DNA of 10,940 nt. It comes from Asaia bogorensis (GTDB lineage: Bacteria > Pseudomonadota > Alphaproteobacteria > Acetobacterales > Acetobacteraceae). The DNA is taken from NCBI GenBank assembly GCA_945871455.1, contig CAMBXJ010000089.1:1-10940 (forward strand), given 5' to 3'. The notes under the pieces are model-generated. The model had not been told where the DNA came from, searched no databases, and saw nothing but the letters and a program-made list of their open reading frames with translations. Below are positions 1 to 6,585 of this stretch, one piece after another (positions within the stretch are counted from its first letter, which is position 1; every line of letters starts with the position of its first letter). A program made the position numbers and the translations under genes.

Positions 1-38
1 ATCGAACTGTGGACCAACTGACTACCAATCTGCGATGG

Positions 39-68
39 GTGACGGCGCTCCGCACAGTCGCGTAGTGT
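39..68 (+). promoter_or_regulatory. Weak candidate promoter of the helicase gene
   Basis: GTGACG at 39-44 matches the sigma-70 -35 consensus at four of six positions, and TAGTGT at 63-68 matches the -10 consensus at three of six, with an 18-nt spacer. A start of transcription about 7 nt after this -10 would fall on or next to the GTG start codon at 75, which fits the lack of any Shine-Dalgarno sequence there. The match is poor, so this is only a candidate. Nothing else is recognisable in bases 1-74. Confidence 0.2.
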
Positions 69-74
69 CCCCTG

Positions 75-2915
75 GTGAACCAATCCATCACGCTCCCTGA
101 CGCTCCGGCCGTCGTCGCTGGCCACGGACGCGCCGCCGTCCTGACTCCAGATGGGGAACTCCTGCTGCTGCCCACCGCACAGGCCGTTGAGCGCCTGCGC
201 GCCCTCCCGCCGCCGCTCCTCGTCCATGCGCCCGCGACCTTTCGCCGCCTCGGCATCCGCCCAGGCCCGGCCTTCGACCTGCTGGACCTGTTCGCCTTCG
301 CAAGACCAGCCCGTGCCGCCGCGCCGACTCCCCGGGGTCTGGCCTTAGCACTCGACATGGACGTCCCACCGCCCGGCCTGGAATCCGAAGTTGCCCTTCT
401 TTCGGAACTGGCCCTCGCCCTGTTGAGCCATCTGAGCCGGGGCCGCGAGACTTTGATCAACCGCGATGCCGCCGCGCTCGCCGCCCGCATGGGAACCGCC
501 GGCTGGGGCTGGGCACCCTACGTAACAACCGCGCTCGGCCGTCCCCACGTGCCACCATCCGTGGAACCGTTGCGGGTCTGGAAGCGCCTGCCGGAATGGG
601 ACGACACGGCACCACTGCCACCTCCCTCGTCCCATCCCGTGGAAGAAGCCGAGGCGCGATCCCGCCTGGCCGCGATTCTAGGACCCGAAGCCGAACAGCG
701 CCCGGGCCAATCCGACTATTCGGGGGCCGTGGCAGCCGCATTCGCCCCTCGCGAAACCCGCGGCGATCCGCACCTGGTGCTGGCCGAGGCGGGCACCGGA
801 ATTGGCAAAACCCTGGGATACCTCGCGCCGGCCAGCGTCTGGGCGGAGAAGAACCGGGGTGCCGTTTGGATCAGCACCTTCACGCGCCATTTACAGCGGC
901 AGATCGACACCGAACTCACCCGCCTGATCCCAGACCCGACCGAGCGCCGCCGCCGGGTCGTCGTGCGGAAGGGGCGGGAAAATTATCTGTGCCTGTTGAA
1001 CCTGGAAGACGCCGTCAACGCCTCCTCCAGCGGTCTTATCCAGTCGCATACGGTTCCGCTTGGGCTGATCGCCCGCTGGGCGGCCGCGACCGATGACGGC
1101 GACATCCAGGGCGGCGATCTGCCCGGCTGGTTGGGCGAACTGCATGGCACCGCACTGATCGCAACGCTGGCCGACCGGCGCGGTGAGTGCATCCATGCCG
1201 CATGCCCCCACTGGCGCCGCTGTTTCATCGAACACACGGTCCGCCGGGCCCGCTCCGCCGAGTTGGTCGTGGCCAATCATGCCCTGGTGATGACGCAGGC
1301 CGCCTGGGGCGGGCTGGACGACACCACCGTGCCCAGCCGCTACGTGTTCGACGAGGGCCATCACGTGTTCGAAGCCGCGGACAGCGCATTCTCCGCCACC
1401 CTCTCCGGGGTCGAAACGGCGGAGTTGCGGCGCTGGCTGCGAGGCGCCGAAGGGGGCGCTTCACGCGCCAGGGGATTGCGCAAACGCGCCGAGGACCTGA
1501 TCGTTACCCGGCCGGAATTGGAAGCCCCACTCGACGCGGCGTTGCAGGCTGCCGGCGCGCTGCCGCCATCCGACTGGTCGATGCGGATGCGCCAGGAGCA
1601 GGAAGGCCCGCCCTTGGCAGGTATCGAGGTAACCCGCACCAATCCAACCGAAGTATTCCTCCGCCTGGTGCGCCAGCAGGTGCTCGCGCGCACGATCGGC
1701 GCCGACCAGGACTCGCCCGTCGATTCACGTCGGGCCAGCTATGGCGGGTCTGTCGAATGCGATGTCTTTCCGGTGGCCGAGGATGTCGCGACCTCCGCCG
1801 AACGCCTGGCGCGCGCGATGCAGCGAATCGCCGAACCGCTCACCACCCTGCGTGAACGCCTTCTGGCGCGCCTGGACACGGAAGCGGAGGACATGGACCC
1901 CAGCACGCGGAACCGAATCGAGGCGACATGCCGGTCGCTGACCCGGCGCGCGATCAATCCGCTGAGTGCCTGGCAGGCCATGCTGATGCGCCTGGCCGAA
2001 CCCGATGACGATCCGGGCCAGCGCCCAGGGCATGTGCTGTTCTTCCGCCTGGATCGGCGCGAAGGGCTGCGCGACAACGATGTCGGCCTGCATCGTCATT
2101 GGCTGGACCCGACGATCCCGTTCGTGGCAACGCTCGCCGCACCGGCGCAAGGACTGCTGGTGACCTCGGCGACCTTGCGGGATTCGGGAAATTCAGACCC
2201 GGAAGCGGCCTGGGCGGCCGCCGAGGCACGTGTCGGGGCGCCGCATCTGCCCTCGCCGGCCATTCGCGCCTCGGTCGCGTCACCGTTCGATTATGCGCGC
2301 CAGACCCGGGCCTTCGTGATCACCGATGTGATGATCAACGATATCGGCCAGCTTGCCGCCGCCTATCGTACGTTGTTCCTGGCATCCGGCGGCGGAGGAT
2401 TGGGGCTGTTCACGGCGATCCGTCGCTTACAGGCCGTACACGCCCGCATCGCGCCCGAGTTGGAAGCCCGTGACATCCCGCTTTACGCCCAGCATGTGGA
2501 TGCCATGGGCAACGCCACCCTGGTGGATATCTTTCGCACCGAGGAAGCCAGTTGTCTGCTCGGAACCGACGCCATGCGAGACGGGGTCGATGTGCCCGGC
2601 AAAGCCTGCCAACTGGTGGTGTTCGAACGCGTGCCGTGGCCGCGACCAGACATCCTTCATCGCGAGCGACGCGTCCACCTTTCGGAAGGCGACCCCAAGG
2701 CCTACGATGATCGCATCGCCCGCCTGCGCTTGCGCCAGGCGTTCGGCCGATTGATCCGGCGCGCGTCCGATCGCGGGGTGTTCGTGCTGCTGGACCGGCA
2801 GACTCCCAGCCGCATGCTGTCCGCCTTCCCGGAAGGCGTGCGGGTGCGGCGGGTCGGCTTGGCACAGGCCGCGGCAGAGACAGCGGCGTTCCTCTCGCTT
2901 GAGGGCAACCAATGA
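75..2915 (+). CDS. ATP-dependent DNA helicase, DinG/XPD-like (Fe-S, superfamily 2)
   Basis: This 946-residue protein is probably a 5'-3' Fe-S helicase that unwinds DNA during repair or replication-transcription conflicts. Walker A is AEAGTGIGKT (residues 237-246) and the DEAH box appears as DEGHH (426-430). Motif VI is QAFGRLIRR (888-896). Between motifs I and II lie four cysteines, C306, C372, C377 and C383, with the spacing of the XPD/DinG 4Fe-4S cluster. Residues 1-200 precede the helicase core and look like a degenerate DnaQ-type exonuclease domain (for example FDLLDLFAFARPAR at 67-80) without the acidic catalytic residues. The GTG start is chosen because an in-frame TAG lies at 63-65 and the next Met is residue 95. 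No Shine-Dalgarno is visible. The class is clear; the exact substrate and the symbol dinG are not. Confidence 0.93.
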   Translation: MNQSITLPDAPAVVAGHGRAAVLTPDGELLLLPTAQAVERLRALPPPLLVHAPATFRRLGIRPGPAFDLLDLFAFARPARAAAPTPRGLALALDMDVPPPGLESEVALLSELALALLSHLSRGRETLINRDAAALAARMGTAGWGWAPYVTTALGRPHVPPSVEPLRVWKRLPEWDDTAPLPPPSSHPVEEAEARSRLAAILGPEAEQRPGQSDYSGAVAAAFAPRETRGDPHLVLAEAGTGIGKTLGYLAPASVWAEKNRGAVWISTFTRHLQRQIDTELTRLIPDPTERRRRVVVRKGRENYLCLLNLEDAVNASSSGLIQSHTVPLGLIARWAAATDDGDIQGGDLPGWLGELHGTALIATLADRRGECIHAACPHWRRCFIEHTVRRARSAELVVANHALVMTQAAWGGLDDTTVPSRYVFDEGHHVFEAADSAFSATLSGVETAELRRWLRGAEGGASRARGLRKRAEDLIVTRPELEAPLDAALQAAGALPPSDWSMRMRQEQEGPPLAGIEVTRTNPTEVFLRLVRQQVLARTIGADQDSPVDSRRASYGGSVECDVFPVAEDVATSAERLARAMQRIAEPLTTLRERLLARLDTEAEDMDPSTRNRIEATCRSLTRRAINPLSAWQAMLMRLAEPDDDPGQRPGHVLFFRLDRREGLRDNDVGLHRHWLDPTIPFVATLAAPAQGLLVTSATLRDSGNSDPEAAWAAAEARVGAPHLPSPAIRASVASPFDYARQTRAFVITDVMINDIGQLAAAYRTLFLASGGGGLGLFTAIRRLQAVHARIAPELEARDIPLYAQHVDAMGNATLVDIFRTEEASCLLGTDAMRDGVDVPGKACQLVVFERVPWPRPDILHRERRVHLSEGDPKAYDDRIARLRLRQAFGRLIRRASDRGVFVLLDRQTPSRMLSAFPEGVRVRRVGLAQAAAETAAFLSLEGNQ

Positions 2916-3048
2916 ACCGTTGCAATATGCTCGTCCCGCGTCACGAACCGCGCCACGTCCGGGGTTCCTCCTGGACGGCAAGCCGCCCCATGCCACACAT
3001 CATGTTGCCAACCGGCCGAAATAGTGACCGAACGGCCAGTGCGTCCCC

Positions 3049-3075
3049 GTCATTGCGGGTGCAGACCCGTCATCC
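3049..3075 (+). repeat. REP-like hairpin unit A1
   Basis: The unit starts with GTCATT, continues with a 5-bp stem and 4-nt loop, CGGGT-GCAG-ACCCG (3056-3069), and ends TCATCC. This is the same plan as the units near 6540 and 10388. It stands head to head with unit A2, so the two form a BIME-like inverted pair. This is the most diverged of the four copies. Confidence 0.5.
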
Positions 3076-3086
3076 TCGCTTTCCGT

Positions 3087-3138
3087 GGTTGCAGACTGGG
3101 AAAGTGGTGGATGCCGACCCGCGTCGGTTTAACGAGGT
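3087..3138 (-). repeat. REP-like hairpin unit A2
   Basis: Read on the minus strand, this unit has the stem-loop CCGAC-GCGG-GTCGG (3114-3127 on the plus strand), followed by CATCCACCACTTTCCCAG. The 35 bases at 3087-3121, reverse-complemented, match 10400-10434 at 30 of 35 positions by hand alignment. That makes it a true dispersed repeat and not chance GC-rich sequence. Confidence 0.75.
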
Positions 3139-3193
3139 GGCGCCGGCCGCGGATTCGTTGTCTCGGCCGATTTGTATGGGCGGACGCTGATCC

Positions 3194-4585
3194 ATGGATC
3201 GAATCAACTCATTCCTGATGGTCGCTATGACGATCGGCGGCGCCCAGGCGGCGGTACTTCTTGCGCTGGGCCTGGCGGGACTCTCAGTATTCTGGGTCGT
3301 AGCCGCGGCGATCGCGCTCGCCAGCGCATCAATGGTCGCGCTGATGACGATCTGGTCGCGCGATATCGCAACCCTGAACGCGGCCATCGGTCGAATTGGC
3401 GCAAGCGACGCCCCGCCCATTCTGCCCGAACCCATCGACCTGGTCACCATGGAGCCGCTCGGCGTCGCGGTCGCGCGCCTGTCCCGACGCCTGGCGCAGC
3501 GCGCTGAAACGATGGAGCGTGATCGTCTTGCCGATTCGTTGATCCTGGAACGACTGCCCGATCCACTGGTGGTGCTGGCCGAGGATCGGTCGATCCGGCG
3601 CATGAACGCGGCGGCAAGGACCGCGTACGGCGACGACCTGCCCGCGGTATTGCGCAACCCGGAATTGCGCACCGCGATCGACCGCGCGTTATCGGCGAAC
3701 GCGGTCCAGGGCGCCGAACTGTCGCTTCCGGTCCCGGTGCCGCGGGAGGTTCGGGCCGTCGTGGTGCCGATGGATCCGCCACTGGCCGATGGAGGTCGAA
3801 CGGTGGTGATCTTCTCCGATCGGTCCCGCGAACGGGCGGTGGAGCAAATGCGGGCGGATTTCGTCGCCAATGTGAGTCACGAACTCCGGTCCCCGCTCGC
3901 GGCGCTGATCGGGTTCACGGAAACCTTGCGCGGTCCGGCGGCATCGGATCCGCCCGCGCAGCAGCGATTCCTGGCAATCATGGCGGAACAGGCCGCGCGG
4001 ATGAATCGCCTGATCGACGATTTGCTGTACCTGTCGCAAGTGGAATTGACCGAACATCAGGCGCCATCCGATCCGGTCGATCTAATCCGGCAGATGACCC
4101 AGGTCGCGGCAACCTTTGCGCCGAAGCTGGCTGCGTCCGGCATGGGCGTTACGGTTGACGCCGAACCGGATATCCCATCGGTGCAGGGAGATGGCGATCA
4201 GATCGTGCAACTGCTGCACAACCTGGTCGACAATGCGGTAAAATACGGCCGGGGCGGTAGGGACATCCGCTTGAGCGTCAATCAGCCAGCCCGAGACGAT
4301 CCCCGTTGGCCACCGCGGCGCGGTGTGCTGATGACCGTCGCGGACAAGGGCGGCGGTATCCCGAAGGAACACCTGTCCAGACTGACGGAGCGGTTCTACC
4401 GCGTCGACAAAGGGCGATCACGCGATGCGGGCGGCACCGGGCTCGGCTTGGCGATCGTGAAGCACATCGTCAATCGTCATCGTGGTCGGTTGGTGTTCGA
4501 GAGCGACACCGGTCAGGGAACCACGGTCCGGGTCTGGCTGCCGGTGACCCAGGGCAGCGCCAACCCGGCGCAACCGCAAGCCTGA
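3194..4585 (+). CDS. phoR: PhoR-like membrane sensor histidine kinase
   Basis: This 463-residue kinase probably phosphorylates a PhoB-type response regulator in the phosphate-starvation response. Two closely spaced transmembrane helices (about 7-29 and 32-54) leave almost no periplasmic domain, as in PhoR. A linker (55-110) and a PAS-like domain (about 115-210, starting LPDPLVVLAEDRSIRRMNAAA) follow. The HisKA motif is FVANVSHELRSPLAALIGF, with phospho-accepting H229. The ATPase domain has the N box with N347 (LVDNAVKYG), the G1 box with D384 (DKGGGIP), the F box (RFYRVDKGRS) and the G2 box GGTGLGLAIVKH from residue 413. All catalytic elements are intact. A GGCGGA nine bases before the ATG may be the ribosome site. 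No phoB, phoU or pst gene is adjacent here, so the phosphate role rests on architecture alone. Confidence 0.88.
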   Translation: MDRINSFLMVAMTIGGAQAAVLLALGLAGLSVFWVVAAAIALASASMVALMTIWSRDIATLNAAIGRIGASDAPPILPEPIDLVTMEPLGVAVARLSRRLAQRAETMERDRLADSLILERLPDPLVVLAEDRSIRRMNAAARTAYGDDLPAVLRNPELRTAIDRALSANAVQGAELSLPVPVPREVRAVVVPMDPPLADGGRTVVIFSDRSRERAVEQMRADFVANVSHELRSPLAALIGFTETLRGPAASDPPAQQRFLAIMAEQAARMNRLIDDLLYLSQVELTEHQAPSDPVDLIRQMTQVAATFAPKLAASGMGVTVDAEPDIPSVQGDGDQIVQLLHNLVDNAVKYGRGGRDIRLSVNQPARDDPRWPPRRGVLMTVADKGGGIPKEHLSRLTERFYRVDKGRSRDAGGTGLGLAIVKHIVNRHRGRLVFESDTGQGTTVRVWLPVTQGSANPAQPQA

Positions 4586-4594
4586 CCGTCAGGC
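4580..4594. terminator. Short palindrome over the phoR stop codon
   Basis: A perfect 6-bp stem with a 3-nt loop, GCCTGA-CCG-TCAGGC, covers the TGA stop of phoR, just before the amidase stop on the other strand (4610). The genes converge with only 24 bp between them, so a two-way terminator is expected about here. There is no T tract on either strand, so a standard intrinsic terminator is not shown. Confidence 0.35.
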
Positions 4595-4609
4595 AACATC
4601 CGCGGTCAC

Positions 4610-6016
4610 CTACAATTCGGGGCGCCGGTCTCGCGTTCCGGTGGCTTGCTCATAGTGATGACCCACGCGCAGCACGGTGGCATCACCCCACGCGGGTCCC
4701 ATGATTTCGAGACCCAGCGGCAATCCGGCGTCGGTAAACCCGCCACATACCACCAGGGACGGCACGGCCCCGACATTGGCGACCGTTGTGACAAAGGGGC
4801 GGGAAAACCCCTCGTCGGGCCGCTGGTCGTTCAACAGTGGCGCGGCATCCGCTGTCGGCGCGCAGACCAGCACGTCGAACTTCCTGAACGGTTCGGCGGT
4901 CGCCGCGATCAGGTCGGTCCGACGACGCTGCGCCGCGATGTAATCCGCCGCCCTGATCAGTGCGCCCGCCAGGACCCGAATTCGGAACACCCTGGAGTAA
5001 TCGGACAGCCGCGTCTTCAGGGTTGCCTCATGCATGGCATAGGCTTCGGCCGAAATGATAATCCGGCCGACCCCGTTGTAGTCCTGCACCGGCGGCAGTA
5101 CCGCATCCTGGACAGTGCAGCCCAGATCCTTGAACACACGTGCGGCGTTGGCCATCATTTTCAGCGTCGCCGACGCGGCGGGCACGTCTTCTTCATAGAA
5201 GCGGCGCAACATTCCAACGCGCAGCCCCTTCAGCGGGGCTTCGATCGCCCTGGCAAATTCGATGGGGGGGACGGCAACCGATGCCGGATCAGCCGGATCG
5301 TGCCCGGCCAGCACGTCCATCAGGATGGCACAATCCTCGGCCGTCCATGCCATCGGTCCGGCCGTGTCCAGACTTGGCGCCAATGGAATCACTCCACGGC
5401 GAGAGACCAGACCCGGTGTCGGCTTCAGCCCGGCGATCCCGCAATAGGCCGCGGGCAGTCGGATGGACCCGCCGGTGTCGGACCCCAGCGCTCCAAGCGC
5501 CATTCCAGCCGCGACTGCGGCTCCGGACCCAGAGCTTGAACCGCCGGTAAAGCGCCGCGGGTCCCAGGGATTGCGTGCGGGGGGCCAGGGCAGGTCGGTG
5601 GCGGGTCCACCGATCGCGAATTCATGGGTCGCGAGCTTGCCGAGCATGACGGCGCCGGCGTCGCGCAGGCGGCGGACGGTCTCGGCATCATGTTTCGGGA
5701 CGTGATTGATCAGGATGCGGGAATGCGCGGTCGTACGGACGCCGGCTGTTTCATAAATATCTTTGAAAGCCAGCGGGATACCGAGCAGCCGGGAGTGTTG
5801 ATCGGATGCGCTGGCGGCCAGGAGGGTCTTCTCGGCAGCCCGTGCGGCGGCCATCGCCCGCTGTGCGGTGACAAGAAGAAACGCGTTGACCTTGGGATCG
5901 ACCGCTTCGATCCGCTTCAGCAAGGCTCGTGTCAGTTCCACGGGCGAAAGCTGCCGGCTGCCAATCAGGCGTGCCGCTCCGGCCAGGGTGAGAAAAGACG
6001 GGACATTGGCCTTCAT
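4610..6016 (-). CDS. Amidase, amidase-signature (AS) family
   Basis: This 468-residue enzyme hydrolyses a carbon-nitrogen amide bond; the substrate cannot be read from the sequence. The AS-family Ser-cisSer-Lys triad is complete: K85 in PLAFKDIYET, the cis-serine S160 in FTGGSSSGSG, and nucleophile S184 in GSDTGGSIRLP. The 24-residue gap between the two serines is the one seen in fatty-acid amide hydrolase. Length is normal for the family, whose members include GatA, AtzE and allophanate hydrolase. The ATG overlaps the stop of the small AtzG/GatC-like gene as ATGA and has no clear ribosome site of its own, so translation is probably coupled. That partner suggests an AtzE-like or GatA-like two-subunit enzyme and makes a lone broad-range amidase less likely. 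A true Glu-tRNA amidotransferase role is unlikely without gatB nearby. Confidence 0.92.
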   Translation of the reverse strand: MKANVPSFLTLAGAARLIGSRQLSPVELTRALLKRIEAVDPKVNAFLLVTAQRAMAAARAAEKTLLAASASDQHSRLLGIPLAFKDIYETAGVRTTAHSRILINHVPKHDAETVRRLRDAGAVMLGKLATHEFAIGGPATDLPWPPARNPWDPRRFTGGSSSGSGAAVAAGMALGALGSDTGGSIRLPAAYCGIAGLKPTPGLVSRRGVIPLAPSLDTAGPMAWTAEDCAILMDVLAGHDPADPASVAVPPIEFARAIEAPLKGLRVGMLRRFYEEDVPAASATLKMMANAARVFKDLGCTVQDAVLPPVQDYNGVGRIIISAEAYAMHEATLKTRLSDYSRVFRIRVLAGALIRAADYIAAQRRRTDLIAATAEPFRKFDVLVCAPTADAAPLLNDQRPDEGFSRPFVTTVANVGAVPSLVVCGGFTDAGLPLGLEIMGPAWGDATVLRVGHHYEQATGTRDRRPEL

Positions 6017-6330
6017 GTGCGCAATTTGGCTGGCTTGGTGGTCCTTCCCGTTGCCCCAGTTTTTGGCGTTACGGTCTTCGGCGTTGCCGGCTTGCGCGAC
6101 GGCGCTGGGGCGGCCTCGACTTCAGGGGGCGTCGGGAATGGCAGTCGGAATGCCAGCGCCATGTCGTCCTGGAACCCGCGGTCCCGAGGAATCTCGGCGA
6201 TCAAGACTGCGACCTGCCGCCATGCGAGCACCAGATCGGCCAACTGGCCGGGGTTGAGCGCCAGACCCGCCCGGGAAACCAGGCCCTGAATTTCCACGGG
6301 ACTTTCGAGTGAAACAGGCGATCCTGCCAT
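6013..6330 (-). CDS. AtzG/GatC-like small amidase partner (DUF4089-like), basic tail
   Basis: This is a 105-residue protein. Residues 12-65 (EIQGLVSRAGLALNPGQL..., then AEIPRDRGFQDDMALAFRLPF) follow the pattern of AtzG/HpxX-like proteins: a short helical GatC-like fold in which a helix reading 'LAL-P-QLADLVLAWRQVAVL' leads to a conserved 'F-L-P' end that wraps the amidase subunit. Family assignment is from pattern memory, not a search. Residues 70-105 form a Pro/Lys/Thr/Arg-rich basic tail (PATPKTVTPKTG) not expected in the roughly 70-residue family. I chose ATG 6330 because a GAGG lies about 10 nt upstream; a GTG at 6381 would add 17 residues with no ribosome site. The stop overlaps the amidase start by ATGA, so the two are probably made in matched amounts. 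Confidence 0.68.
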   Translation of the reverse strand: MAGSPVSLESPVEIQGLVSRAGLALNPGQLADLVLAWRQVAVLIAEIPRDRGFQDDMALAFRLPFPTPPEVEAAPAPSRKPATPKTVTPKTGATGRTTKPAKLRT

Positions 6331-6421
6331 GGCTGCGTTGCCTCGTAACGAACCGGCGCGCGGTCCGGATCGGGCGGGCACGGAACGTGATGGGGACTAT
6401 GTCCGCGAACCCCTGGTCGGC

Positions 6422-6453
6422 GCAAGCCCGTCCATGTCGAGTTTCGGGCTTGC
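6422..6453. repeat. 9-bp perfect inverted repeat upstream of AtzG-like/amidase unit
   Basis: GCAAGCCCG (6422-6430) and CGGGCTTGC (6445-6453) are exact reverse complements around a 14-nt loop. The structure lies about 92 nt upstream of the AtzG-like start on the minus strand. It could be a leader hairpin in the transcript, an operator for a dimeric regulator, or a terminator of something else. No T run follows on either strand, so a terminator is the weakest choice. Confidence 0.45.
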
Positions 6454-6539
6454 TCCGGCCAAACCAGGCGGGTCAGGCGGACTGATCCGGACAACGCCGT
6501 CCGAATTGGCGAAAACTATGACCACCGAGCCACGCCTCC

Positions 6540-6580
6540 GTCATGCCTGCGCAGGCCGACATCCATCACTTCCATGCGAC
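6540..6580 (+). repeat. REP-like hairpin unit B
   Basis: The unit reads GTCATG, then the 10-bp perfect palindrome CCTGCGCAGG (6546-6555), then CCGACATCCATCACTTCC. It shares the GTCAT lead, the central palindrome and the CATCCA...CACTT follow-on with units A2 and C. It sits just past the 3' end of the retropepsin gene, a usual place for REP elements. Confidence 0.6.
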
Positions 6581-6585
6581 CCCGC

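Larger units (their letters stand above)
2916..3193. other. Intergenic region between helicase and phoR
   Basis: The 278 bases between two co-directional genes hold an inverted pair of REP-like hairpin units at about 3049-3138 (described separately) and no convincing gene. A 92-codon frame opens with an ATGA overlap on the helicase stop, but it runs straight through the repeats and resembles no protein family I know. I see no clear promoter for phoR, although one should lie in the last 60 bases. Confidence 0.6.
6331..6585. other. Intergenic region with inverted repeat and REP-like unit
   Basis: The 255 bases separate the 3' end of the retropepsin gene from the start of the AtzG-like gene, both on the minus strand. 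They contain a 9-bp inverted repeat at 6422-6453 and a REP-like unit at 6540-6580. The promoter of the AtzG-like/amidase pair should lie here. Short frames on both strands show no family features. Confidence 0.6.

Noticed and set aside
2912..3190. 92-codon plus-strand frame starting with an ATGA overlap on the helicase stop
   Set aside because: It runs through the REP-like repeats and its composition resembles no protein family; the overlap is likely chance.
4646..5539. 297-codon plus-strand frame opposite the amidase
   Set aside because: It is antisense to a gene with a complete catalytic triad; long antisense frames are usual in GC-rich DNA and its sequence has no family features.
6201..6494. 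97-codon minus-strand frame overlapping the AtzG-like gene
   Set aside because: It overlaps the better-supported frame, contains the inverted-repeat arms as codons and has no recognisable domain.
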